Below, piece by piece: positions 49,396-57,065 of a DNA stretch of 64,000 nt; position 1 is the stretch's first letter, and every line of letters starts with the position of its first letter. Under the pieces are notes generated by a model. It ran no database searches, was not told the DNA's origin, and was given only the letters and a program-made list of their open reading frames with translations. Origin of the DNA: Fibrobacter sp. UBA4297 (GTDB lineage: Bacteria > Fibrobacterota > Fibrobacteria > Fibrobacterales > Fibrobacteraceae). The position numbers were made by a program, and so were the translations under genes. The DNA lies in the NCBI RefSeq assembly GCF_002394865.1, contig NZ_DGUZ01000001.1, positions 62,001 through 126,000 on the forward strand. Reading direction: 5' to 3'.

Positions 49396-50931
49396 TTACA
49401 GCAAGTCGTCTAAATTGATCCCGTACATTCTGACGTTATCAATCCAGATATCCGTGCCGTTGTACACAAAGATGGTAAAGCGCGTAATCTTGTTGCGTGT
49501 CACGTCCCAGCCGTGGTAGCTTTTTTTGTCCGGATTTGTGAAATCGGATGGCTTGATGGCGACACGAGTCCATTCTTCGTTGACACTTCCTTTATACGAG
49601 GTCTTGTAGTTTGTATCGGATTCTACAATCGTCTCGAGGAATACTTCGAAATCCCCGCTGCCCTTGAGCCAAACTTCCACGGAGTCGAGTCTGCTCAAGT
49701 CGTGCTGGTGCGCGGCTATGCGCGTCCCGATGACAACGTAGCGGCCGAGCTTGTTCGCCTGGTACTGCACATGCAGCATGTTCTTGCCGAAGATGGTGCT
49801 GTCAGCCTTTTCGATGCCGTTGGTCGGCTTTTGGTCAAGGTTGTTCTTGACCGTTGCACTATCGTGCGGTTGTACGTACCAGTTGTAGTTAAGTGGCGCG
49901 GGCAGTGCGTTTAAGTCGGTGCCTGCTTCGAAATTCAAAACCTCGACGCTGTTGAGAGCGCTGATAAGCGAATCGCTGAGCCCTTCCCAGACTTTGACGC
50001 TGTCGAGCTTGGCTGCTTTCTTGTCGCCCCAGGTGAGTAGCCATGGTCTGACCGTATCGGCTGCACTTTCAACGCGGATGTTGAGGGTTGCACTGTTGAT
50101 GGTCGTGTCCCAGCCGTCGATTTCAAACGGGATGAGGTTGCCACTTCCGTCGTAGAGGCGAATGTCGCTACCGTCCTTCTCTGCCTTTGAGAAATCAAAG
50201 TTTTCTTCGGTCAGGCGCAGAACGAGAACGGTCGGGAAACTGAGCGGGCGCATCCAGTCCGAAATCAATTCGGAGGGCATGAATCGGATGGATTTTTCCG
50301 GGAACGTCTTGTTCGGGTTTTCGATGAGGCCGAGGTCAATCGTGTCCTTCGGCGTGACTGTTGTCGAAGTTTGGCCGATAGAGTTTATGTCGTCATCGTC
50401 CCAGGCGCTCACAGTGAGGTTTCCGCACGGAGCCTTCTGAATGACGAACTGTCCGAGCGTATCGGTCTTGACAATCGTGTTCACGCCCTGAACGGCTACC
50501 CAGGCAAATCTTGCGCTGTCCGGCAGGTCTACGAGTCCCTTGACCGTGCCTGTCGCTTCGAGCGATGCACTGTCGAGCTTGTATTCGTGGTTCAAGTTGT
50601 TGAACGTGTACTGCAAGACAATGGACGAATCGCCCTTGATAAAATTAATAGTGTATGAACCGTTCTGGTGACCGTCGATGTGGACCCAACCGTTCGTGTC
50701 GGTTATACCTTCGTAGGTGTAGTTTACAGTAGCTGTTTCGGCGGTGTCAGCGACATACCAAGAGGGGAGCACCTGGTAGCGCACCTTGGCAGCCGGCGTA
50801 CCGGCATCAAAGATTCGAATCGCGATGGCGTTTTCTATTTCCGTCGTATTCCCGGCCGTGTCGTTGCTTGCGGTGCAGGCAGCGAGGAGTCCAAAGGGAA
50901 CCAAATAAAGAAGCTTGTTAAAATTTTTCAT
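49396..50931 (-). CDS. DUF2341-containing lipoprotein with C-terminal CBM-like domain (cassette 4)
   Basis: This 511-residue protein has a lipobox LLAAC (Cys19), an N-terminal carboxypeptidase-regulatory-like beta domain (about 30-200: GTVKGLVDLPDSARFAWVAV, GQFVIQKAPCGNLTVSAWD), a DUF2341 domain (about 235-330: VLVLRLTEENFDFSKAEKDG, IRLYDGSGNLIPFEIDGWD) and a C-terminal galactose-binding-like domain (about 345-505: VLNFEAGTDLN, LDSVEVWLKGSGDFEVFLE, WTRVAIKPSDF, IDNVRMYG). DUF2341 is found in surface proteins with carbohydrate-active partners. Its ATG is one base from the stop of the upstream regulator. It lacks the ~200-residue module of the other cassettes but shares their C-terminal fold type, so the cassette theme is kept. 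Confidence 0.8.
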   Translation of the reverse strand: MKNFNKLLYLVPFGLLAACTASNDTAGNTTEIENAIAIRIFDAGTPAAKVRYQVLPSWYVADTAETATVNYTYEGITDTNGWVHIDGHQNGSYTINFIKGDSSIVLQYTFNNLNHEYKLDSASLEATGTVKGLVDLPDSARFAWVAVQGVNTIVKTDTLGQFVIQKAPCGNLTVSAWDDDDINSIGQTSTTVTPKDTIDLGLIENPNKTFPEKSIRFMPSELISDWMRPLSFPTVLVLRLTEENFDFSKAEKDGSDIRLYDGSGNLIPFEIDGWDTTINSATLNIRVESAADTVRPWLLTWGDKKAAKLDSVKVWEGLSDSLISALNSVEVLNFEAGTDLNALPAPLNYNWYVQPHDSATVKNNLDQKPTNGIEKADSTIFGKNMLHVQYQANKLGRYVVIGTRIAAHQHDLSRLDSVEVWLKGSGDFEVFLETIVESDTNYKTSYKGSVNEEWTRVAIKPSDFTNPDKKSYHGWDVTRNKITRFTIFVYNGTDIWIDNVRMYGINLDDLL

Positions 50932-50932
50932 T

Positions 50933-51763
50933 TTACTTCTCCTTCTTTTTATTGAGTGCGACGGGGAATAAGGCGAGGTTCAACTGCATAACGCGATCGG
51001 GGACGATGCACTTGTCGACGCGAATCTGGATTTCCTTGCGGAATTCCTTGAGCATTTTCTTCAGGTCTTCGAAACCTTTGGCGTCAACGGCCATGGTGAT
51101 GGTCGAAATATCTCGGTTTTCTGGCGGAATTTCATTGAGCGAGCGGATGCCGAACTGCATGACCTTCGAATGGAAGCTGCGGATGGCTTCTGCCTTTTCG
51201 GCGCCTTGAACCGTGATGTGCGGGTCGGCGAGGCGGACTTTGCTGTTGTTGTTAATCGGCTGGATAAATCCGAGCGATTTCAAAATCTCGATGCTTTCTT
51301 GCGCCTGTTCTTCGGTGATAGGCGGAATTACGCTGTTTGCAATTTCCGGAATGTCCACGTTGCCGTGTTTCACTTCGATGAGCGCTCTTACGACGATGGT
51401 CCACCAGGCACTTAAATACTTGAGCTCGTTGTCTTTGAGCAAATGGCGTTTCACATCGCGCAGCTGGAACGCCTTTTGCAAAATTTCCGCTTTTGTCTTT
51501 TCGGATTTCGTGCGCGATGCGACAATCAGCAAATCAAAGTATGCGGCTCCGCGACCGTCAAGCCCGAGCATTTTCTTTGCGGCGGGGACTGCGTGGACGG
51601 GGAGATTGCGCTTTTTCTGAACAATGTAGTAAGCGTGACTTGAATCCAAGCCAAGCGTTTTGCCGAGAGTGCTGAAGGAATACAAGGAGTTGTGTTTCTT
51701 ATGCTCCAAGTAATAATCCTTGATCATATCCCGGTAGTCATCGTAATCAAAGATTTCTGCCAT
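50933..51763 (-). CDS. TIGR02147-family putative transcriptional regulator, diverged (cassette 4)
   Basis: This 276-residue protein is a TIGR02147 member but clearly more distant than the other three: MAEIFDYDDYRDMIKDYYLE at the start, HTH-like SFSTLGKTLGLDSSHAYYIV with the Q-K-K-R pattern, a winged-helix-like EEQAQESIEILKSLGFIQ, the conserved RDISTITMAVDA, and the C-terminal MQLNLALFPV. The start is set at 51763 by comparison with the family; a 16-residue N-terminal extension to 51811 is not supported. No GTATCAT motif is present upstream. It and its lipoprotein gene are separated by one base. Confidence 0.8.
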   Translation of the reverse strand: MAEIFDYDDYRDMIKDYYLEHKKHNSLYSFSTLGKTLGLDSSHAYYIVQKKRNLPVHAVPAAKKMLGLDGRGAAYFDLLIVASRTKSEKTKAEILQKAFQLRDVKRHLLKDNELKYLSAWWTIVVRALIEVKHGNVDIPEIANSVIPPITEEQAQESIEILKSLGFIQPINNNSKVRLADPHITVQGAEKAEAIRSFHSKVMQFGIRSLNEIPPENRDISTITMAVDAKGFEDLKKMLKEFRKEIQIRVDKCIVPDRVMQLNLALFPVALNKKKEK

Positions 51764-51856
51764 AACCAAACCTATGGAGAAATATACTTTATTTTTCAGG
51801 GCTTCGTACACTCATATTGTTGATGGTCGTGCGTATTGCAGCGCGTTAGAGTCGAT

Positions 51857-52492
51857 TTAGGAGTGTGCCGTTTTGCAAAAAATGAATATGATAACAAATA
51901 GGGGGATGGCGGGAGCCCAGACGCCTTTAAAATAAAGCTTTAAATCTGCGATGCTCATGGAGGAATGGTTGATGATTGAAATTCCAAGATAAATGAGCAG
52001 CGTTTGCGTCCAAAATCCGCCTTTTGTTGTAAGTAAAAAGTATGAAACGAGGGCGAAACTTGCAAGCCCCACAATGACCGGTGCACACGCCGTAAGCGAG
52101 TGCTGGACTGCTTGTAGAAAAAACGGGCCTTTAGCCTGATAAGTTACGTGTCCGAGTGAATTTTTGTCGCGGTCGAAAAAACTTACTTCATTCACTTTTG
52201 CGCCTGTGATTGTCGCGAGCAGGGCGTGCGAAAGTTCATGGAGAATTGTGCCCGGAATGGTGACATGGTTGACAAGGTAAAACGCAGCCTTGTAGCCGAA
52301 AAAGTAACAAAAGAATGCAAATTCTAACCGCTCGACAAGGTTTAGCAAAATACCGATAACGACGAGTGAAAGGATGAGTGCAACGAGAATAATTCCGCTG
52401 ACGGCCGCCGTACCTTCAAATCCTGCTCCGCAGTTGACAATGTCGTATAGCCATGCGACGAGATTGGTTAGCTGTGGGTAGAGATTAAACAT
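51857..52492 (-). CDS. M50-like membrane metallopeptidase
   Basis: This 211-residue integral membrane protein has about five helices and the zinc-binding motif HELSH inside a membrane segment (GTILHELSHALLATITG), with a probable third ligand in HSSMSIADLKLYFKG near residue 190. This matches the M50B-type family of small site-2 protease relatives. ATG at 52492 is used; the preceding codon is only a TTG. It faces away from the peptidase at 52561, with 68 bases between the divergent starts. Substrate is unknown; regulated intramembrane proteolysis is possible. Confidence 0.75.
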   Translation of the reverse strand: MFNLYPQLTNLVAWLYDIVNCGAGFEGTAAVSGIILVALILSLVVIGILLNLVERLEFAFFCYFFGYKAAFYLVNHVTIPGTILHELSHALLATITGAKVNEVSFFDRDKNSLGHVTYQAKGPFFLQAVQHSLTACAPVIVGLASFALVSYFLLTTKGGFWTQTLLIYLGISIINHSSMSIADLKLYFKGVWAPAIPLFVIIFIFCKTAHS

Positions 52493-52560
52493 CAAAAATT
52501 TTTGGTGTGCGGTGTTGAAATTTTACTAGAATTATAAAAAAATATTTTGGTACACTACTT

Positions 52561-53577
52561 ATGGCTAAAAGTGGAAATAGGTCTCAATCGGGTACATGGG
52601 CTGTTGGCCTTATAGTCTGCGTTGTTTTGGCATTTGCTTTTATCACCTACAGTAAGGAAAAAACGAAATTTGAAAAACACGAAGCGACTATCAAGGAAAC
52701 GAATGAATGCCTTGCGGCTGGCGACTGGAAATGCGCCGAACGCAATGTCCGTGCGCTTTTGAAAACGGAACCGAACGATACGAATTTGCGGATGCATTTG
52801 GCGGGGCTTTTACTGGAGCAGGAACGCTATAGGGAATGCTTGAACTATATCGAGTCGTTGGATTTTAAAAGTGAAAAACTAGATTATTTCGCAGAGAAGG
52901 CGAAACGTCTGGAACAGGAAATGGAAAATCTCGGCGTCGAGAAGTCGATGCATTTCAGATTGGAATTTGACGGAAGCCCATCCAAGAAAGATGTGATGGA
53001 AGCACTTGCCGTTTTGGAAGTGGCGTACGATTCGATTAGTAACTTGTTCGATTTCTTGCCCGAAAACAAGATGAGCCTTGTGCTGTATCAGGAAAAGGAA
53101 TATCAGGGCGTGGGGCCTCGCCCGGACTGGGTGGCGGCTGTGTTTGACGGCAAGTTACGTGTGCCTGTGAACCTGATGGCGTACCGTGAAGTTTATCGCC
53201 CGGTGCTGTTCCATGAACTGACGCATTCATTTGTACGTGCTATGACGCGTGCGCAGGTACCGCTGTGGATGAACGAGGGAATCGCGCAGGTTGTCGATGG
53301 CTCGCATAACGATGAGGTAAAGCCGCTTGGTGTAATTCCGAATCTTAAATCTCTCACGGAACCTTTTGTGAACGAGCCGAATACAGAAAAGGCAAAGAAA
53401 CTTTATTGGTATTCGAGGCGTATGGTCGAGGAACTTTTGAAGCGTGATGGCGACGGTCCGGAGGCTTTCCGCAAGTTTGCCATCTGCTTGCAGGATTTGC
53501 GCGAACTTGGTACAGATGGTGCGTTGAAAAAGCATTATGGATTGACCGCCCTGGATTTGTTGGAGTCTGTAAAATGA
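52561..53577 (+). CDS. Membrane-anchored gluzincin-like metallopeptidase (peptidase MA-like)
   Basis: This 338-residue protein has one N-terminal membrane helix (about 12-30), TPR-like helices (about 40-120: NECLAAGDWKCAERNVRALL, LAGLLLEQERYRECLNYIE) and a C-terminal peptidase MA-like domain with HELTHSFVRA (HExxH) and a downstream WMNEGIAQVVDG whose Glu is the likely third zinc ligand. The catalytic domain would be extracytoplasmic. Its stop overlaps the asparaginase start by four bases (ATGA), so translation is coupled, an unusual gene partner. Substrate is unknown. Confidence 0.8.
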   Translation: MAKSGNRSQSGTWAVGLIVCVVLAFAFITYSKEKTKFEKHEATIKETNECLAAGDWKCAERNVRALLKTEPNDTNLRMHLAGLLLEQERYRECLNYIESLDFKSEKLDYFAEKAKRLEQEMENLGVEKSMHFRLEFDGSPSKKDVMEALAVLEVAYDSISNLFDFLPENKMSLVLYQEKEYQGVGPRPDWVAAVFDGKLRVPVNLMAYREVYRPVLFHELTHSFVRAMTRAQVPLWMNEGIAQVVDGSHNDEVKPLGVIPNLKSLTEPFVNEPNTEKAKKLYWYSRRMVEELLKRDGDGPEAFRKFAICLQDLRELGTDGALKKHYGLTALDLLESVK

Positions 53578-54707
53578 AAAATGTCGTGATTCTTGCGACC
53601 GGCGGGACGATTGCCGGCGCGGGCGAGCAAGGTAAGGATATTGGGTACAAGTCGGGCTCAATCAAGGCGCAAACGCTGATTGATGCAATTCCAGAATTGA
53701 GGAATGTGGCGAATATTTGCGTGGAGCAAGTTTGCAATATCAATTCGGATGATATCACTTCTGAACTTTGGATTGCTTTGGCTCGCCGGATTCAGGAACT
53801 CTTGCAGCGCGAAGATGTCGACGGTATCGTGATGATGCACGGGACCGATACGATGGAAGAAACGGCTTTCTTCTTGAGTCTCACGTTGGGAGGTTCTGCT
53901 TCGAAAGTCGCGGGTAAGAGTGAGGACTGCTCGAGTGTCGTTGAAAAAGCCGCGAAACCCGTGATTTTGACTGGTTCGATGCGCCCCGCTACCGCTGCAG
54001 AACCTGACGGCCCCGCAAACATCCTCTTTGCCGTGAAAAGCGCTGTAGACTTGTGTGAGCTTAGTGTGCGAAAATCGCCGGATTCAACATTGTCAAGCCC
54101 GCCAGAGTCTGTCTTGAGCGAAATCGTAGGCGGCGGGCATCCCCTTCTCGTAAATGAAAAAAATCCCGCAGGTGTTTACGTAGCCTTTGCAGGTAAATTA
54201 ATGAACGCTCGCTCGGTGCAAAAAATTCACGCGAATGATTTGGATGCTTTTGCTGAATTGTCATGCCCACCAGAGTCTGTCCTGAGCAAAGTCGCAGGAA
54301 GCGGGCGCCACCCTCTCGTAAAAGCATTCGACATCTCGAATGTGCACGAATTGCCGCACGTTTCTGTGCTCTACTTTAACGCAGATGCCGATGCTGAACT
54401 TGTGCGCTTTGCGATAGAACGTTCGGCAGGGCTTGTCATTGCAGGTGCTGGCGCTGGAGAATTTTCTCGTGAATGGGCAGACGCGATTGCTGATGCTGTT
54501 GCAGAAAAGAATATCCCCATCGTGGTTTCGACGCGAATCAATCGTGGTCGCATTGTCCCGGAACAGCTCCTTGTGTCGGGAACGATTGCCGCTTACGATT
54601 TACCCCCAGCCAAAGCCGCCGTCCTCTTGCGCCTCGCGCTAACCATCACGAATGACTCCGCTGCCATTCAAAATTTTTTTGAAACATCGTTCATCTTGCC
54701 ATCCTGA
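53574..54707 (+). CDS. L-asparaginase with in-frame repeat-derived insertions
   Basis: This 377-residue type I/II-like asparaginase is longer than the usual ~330. Catalytic motifs are intact: ATGGTIAGAGEQG (nucleophile Thr), MHGTDTMEETAFFL, PVILTGSMRPA. There is no signal peptide, so it is probably cytoplasmic. Two near-identical insertions read PPESVLSEIVGGGHPLL (about residues 175-192) and PPESVLSKVAGSGRHPLV (about 233-250). At DNA level these are copies of the intergenic GTCATGCCC-type hairpin element. A third possible remnant is SASKVAGKSEDCSSVV near residue 103. They fall in surface-loop regions between strands, so the enzyme may still work. The gene is coupled to the upstream peptidase gene by a 4 bp overlap. 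Confidence 0.88.
   Translation: MKNVVILATGGTIAGAGEQGKDIGYKSGSIKAQTLIDAIPELRNVANICVEQVCNINSDDITSELWIALARRIQELLQREDVDGIVMMHGTDTMEETAFFLSLTLGGSASKVAGKSEDCSSVVEKAAKPVILTGSMRPATAAEPDGPANILFAVKSAVDLCELSVRKSPDSTLSSPPESVLSEIVGGGHPLLVNEKNPAGVYVAFAGKLMNARSVQKIHANDLDAFAELSCPPESVLSKVAGSGRHPLVKAFDISNVHELPHVSVLYFNADADAELVRFAIERSAGLVIAGAGAGEFSREWADAIADAVAEKNIPIVVSTRINRGRIVPEQLLVSGTIAAYDLPPAKAAVLLRLALTITNDSAAIQNFFETSFILPS
54090..54152 (+). repeat. Hairpin repeat element inserted within the asparaginase gene (copy 1)
   Basis: CCCGCCAGAGTCTGTCTTGA, an AATCGTAGGCGGCGGGC segment and CATCCCCTTCTCG are in the order and layout of the intergenic element. The frame is kept through 21 codons. Confidence 0.75.
54258..54322 (+). 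repeat. Hairpin repeat element inserted within the asparaginase gene (copy 2)
   Basis: GTCATGCCCACCAGAGTCTG, the tract TCCTGAGCAAAGTCGCAGG and GCGGGCGCCACCCTCTCG follow the consensus seen downstream at 54719 (GTCATGCCCGC...GCGGGCACCCCCTCTTG). It is nearly the same peptide as copy 1. Confidence 0.78.
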
Positions 54708-54718
54708 ACTATTATTTT

Positions 54719-54752
54719 TGTCATGCCCGCGAAAGCGGGCACCCCCTCTTGG
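54719..54752. repeat. GTCATGCCC hairpin element between asparaginase and dtd genes
   Basis: GCCCGC/GCGGGC hairpin with GTCAT before and ACCCCCTCTTG after; it is a short copy of the element inside the upstream gene. Confidence 0.85.
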
Positions 54753-54764
54753 AAAACAATCATT

Positions 54765-55202
54765 ATGAAATTTCTCATCCAACGAGTCACTAAGGCTCAA
54801 GTCGATATTGAAGGTCAAACTGTCGGTAAAATTGATAACAAGGGATTCCTTGTGCTGATTGGCGTAGGCGAGGGCGATACCCGCGAAATCGCCGACCGCT
54901 TCATCAAGAAAATGCTTGCGCTTCGCATCTTTGCCGATGAAAACGGAAAGACGAACCTCTCCATTAAGGACGTGGGCGGTTCGCTTCTGCTTGTTTCACA
55001 GTTTACGTTGTATGCCAATTGCAACAAGGGCAATCGCCCGACATTCAATGGTGCTGGCAACCCGACGCTAGCCAATGAACTGTACGAGTACATCATCGGA
55101 CAGTGCAAAAAAGAAGTTGCCATTGTCGAAACCGGAAAATTCGGTGCCGATATGCAAGTGAGCCTCGTCAACGACGGCCCATTTACTATAATGCTAGAAT
55201 AG
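54765..55202 (+). CDS. dtd: D-aminoacyl-tRNA deacylase
   Basis: This 145-residue enzyme hydrolyses D-aminoacyl-tRNA and Gly-tRNA-Ala, recycling mischarged tRNA. Starting at MKFLIQRVTKAQVDIEG, it has the catalytic SQFTLYANCNKGNRPTF (S-Q-x-T-L and G-x-R-P region) and the C-terminal cross-subunit motif NDGPFTIML; both are diagnostic. The length matches the family. An upstream in-frame ATG at 54723 lies inside the hairpin repeat and would add 14 residues not seen in the family, so 54765 is preferred. Confidence 0.93.
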   Translation: MKFLIQRVTKAQVDIEGQTVGKIDNKGFLVLIGVGEGDTREIADRFIKKMLALRIFADENGKTNLSIKDVGGSLLLVSQFTLYANCNKGNRPTFNGAGNPTLANELYEYIIGQCKKEVAIVETGKFGADMQVSLVNDGPFTIMLE

Positions 55203-55219
55203 CACGAGTCTTATTGCTT

Positions 55220-55250
55220 TTGTCATTCCCGGATCAGCCGGGAATCTCCT
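55220..55250. repeat. GTCATTCCCGG hairpin element between dtd and the next lipoprotein gene
   Basis: GTCATTCCCGGATCAGCCGG followed by GAATCTCCTTT. It fits the family consensus, with a CCCGG/CCGGG stem. Confidence 0.85.
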
Positions 55251-55266
55251 TTGCTTGGAGTTCTTT

Positions 55267-56103
55267 ATGAAAAAGAATCATTTGTCGTTCATGGCTTTAT
55301 TGTTCGCATCAACGCTATTCGTCTCTTGTGCGGGGTCGCGCGATAGTGCTCCCGAAGGTGGCGACATGGCTGACGCTCCTTGCACGGAATGCGGCACGCA
55401 AGGCGATATCGTGCTGAAAATCACGGACGAAAAGTTCTACCGCGAATGGAACCAGGTCGCATTTAGCCGTATCGATTCTAATGCCGTTGTGGGCGTTTTC
55501 CCTGCGCTCAAGGTGACGGCGACCCGTCCCGAAGAATGCAAAATGTGCCACAGCTTCAGTGCCGATGCTTTAGACTTTGACCTTGCACGCGTCGAAGATT
55601 CTTTGTTTGCAAAAGCGTTCCCGAAAATGCAACGCGATTTGATGATTGTCGGCATGCGCGTGCCGGATGCGGATTCCGCTTATGTTGATTCTTTGTCTGC
55701 AAAGATTCTAGCTGAAAAATTCGTGGAAGGCAAACGCCTGGATGACGTGACTCCGTGGGAAGAGCGCGATGGCGTGGAACAGACGATTGCACGCCAATTG
55801 CCATTTAAGCTAAAGGACTTGTTGAACGGAATTGCTAGCCGCTATGAACTGCGTTATTTGACAATTCCGCTTGTGCTGAATGTGGAGATGGATCCGGATT
55901 TGGGCAAAAAAGGCGGCTTCAAATGGCAAATCGTGTGGAGCATGTGGGATGCCCGCTACGGTGAACTTGTCGCCCTCACTTACTCTAAGTTCACTGCCGC
56001 AACGACGACCCGCGTGGCGCCCGAAAAGGAATGGGCAACACCGTTTGCCGCTAGACTCTGGAAACTGCTCAATACCGACGTCGCGCATTTCGAAAACCAT
56101 TGA
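55267..56103 (+). CDS. Lipoprotein of unknown function
   Basis: This 278-residue protein has a signal peptide and lipobox LFVSC (Cys22). Two clustered Cys pairs follow, DAPCTECGTQGD and EECKMCHS, which could form disulfides or bind metal, then a mixed alpha/beta body (MIVGMRVPDADSAYVDSLSA, LTIPLVLNVEMDPDLGKKG, MWDARYGELVALTYSKFTA). ATG 55267 follows TTGGAG at proper spacing; an in-frame TTG at 55255 is less likely. I recognise no family. It lies between dtd and psd, apparently independently transcribed. Confidence 0.7.
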   Translation: MKKNHLSFMALLFASTLFVSCAGSRDSAPEGGDMADAPCTECGTQGDIVLKITDEKFYREWNQVAFSRIDSNAVVGVFPALKVTATRPEECKMCHSFSADALDFDLARVEDSLFAKAFPKMQRDLMIVGMRVPDADSAYVDSLSAKILAEKFVEGKRLDDVTPWEERDGVEQTIARQLPFKLKDLLNGIASRYELRYLTIPLVLNVEMDPDLGKKGGFKWQIVWSMWDARYGELVALTYSKFTAATTTRVAPEKEWATPFAARLWKLLNTDVAHFENH

Positions 56104-56200
56104 TTTAGTTACTAGTTCTTAGTCGTTAGATTAATTTTTGGCGCCTTCGGCGCGATTGTAAAGAACTACTGACCATTGACTAAAGACTAATTACTAACTT
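56104..56200. repeat. Composite element: heptads, GC hairpin, inverted heptads
   Basis: Left heptads GTTACTA/GTTCTTA/GTCGTTA, core TTTTGGCGCCTTCGGCGCGA followed by TTGTAA, right heptads GACCATT/GACTAAA/GACTAAT. It is the same family as 9668-9780 in the opposite orientation. Confidence 0.85.
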
Positions 56201-56207
56201 TAAAAAC

Positions 56208-57065
56208 ATGAACACTCCTTTCTACGTTTTTATGAAGCTTTTGCCGAAAAATGCCGCAAGCCGCATTTTCGGTGCCTTTACGCGTTTGCGCATCCCGTTT
56301 TTGAGCAAGTTCGCTCGCAACGCCTTTGCTAGCTATTACAAACTCGACATGTCTGAATCGGAATACCCGCTCAGCCATTACAAGAACATTGGTGAACTTT
56401 TTATCCGCAAGCTCAAACCGGGTATGCGACCGGTTGCCGACGGTGCCGAAATCGTAAGCCCGGTCGATGGCGTGCTTTCGCAGACGGGAACGTTCGATGG
56501 CGATGACCAAAATTTGATCCAGGCGAAGGGCAAAACTTACACGCTCAAGAGCCTTTTGCGTAGTGAAAAACTTGCAGAACGTTTCAAGGGCGGCGCTTTT
56601 GCGACGATTTACTTGGCTCCGTTTAACTACCACCGCATCCACAGCCCCGTCAAGGGCGACCTCGTGCTTTCGAGCTATTGCCCGGGTACGCTTTGGCCGG
56701 TTAACCCAGGTAGTGTTGAACGTGTCGAAGGTCTTTTCAGTATCAATGAACGCTTGACGAGTGAACTCCGCTTGGCGGACGGTTCCGAAGTGCTCGTGGT
56801 CAAGGTCGGTGCGACAAACGTTGGCCGCATTGGCGTCGTGTATAACGATTCCATCTTGACGAACGCAGGCAAGCTCCCGCGCGACAAAAAGCGCTTGGAC
56901 TGGATCCCGAATCGGCAGTTCTCTTTTGACCGTGGCGATGAACTTGGCCGCTTTGAAATGGGCAGTACCGTGATTCTCGTGGTCGACAAGAAAATTCGCG
57001 AACGCCATCCGGACTTGTTCAAGTCCCGTCTTGGACAGGCGGTGAAGGTGGGCGAGGCTCTCTAG
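56208..57065 (+). CDS. psd: Phosphatidylserine decarboxylase
   Basis: This 285-residue enzyme makes phosphatidylethanolamine at the inner membrane. Family landmarks are IGELFIRKLKPGMRPV, SPVDGVLSQTGTFDG, the active-site region FATIYLAPFNYHRIHSPVKG and the self-cleavage site ELGRFEMGSTVILV (G-S-T), which generates the pyruvoyl cofactor by Gly-Ser cleavage and splits the chain into beta and alpha subunits. The length is normal for the single-gene form. The next gene begins at the base after its stop. Confidence 0.94.
   Translation: MNTPFYVFMKLLPKNAASRIFGAFTRLRIPFLSKFARNAFASYYKLDMSESEYPLSHYKNIGELFIRKLKPGMRPVADGAEIVSPVDGVLSQTGTFDGDDQNLIQAKGKTYTLKSLLRSEKLAERFKGGAFATIYLAPFNYHRIHSPVKGDLVLSSYCPGTLWPVNPGSVERVEGLFSINERLTSELRLADGSEVLVVKVGATNVGRIGVVYNDSILTNAGKLPRDKKRLDWIPNRQFSFDRGDELGRFEMGSTVILVVDKKIRERHPDLFKSRLGQAVKVGEAL

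Noticed and set aside
50933..51811. Longer start for the diverged TIGR02147 protein
   Set aside because: The first 16 residues are not conserved in the family; MAEIFDYDDYR corresponds to the usual N-terminus.
54723..54764. N-terminal extension of dtd
   Set aside because: It is encoded by the intergenic hairpin repeat and the family starts at the MKFLIQ residue.
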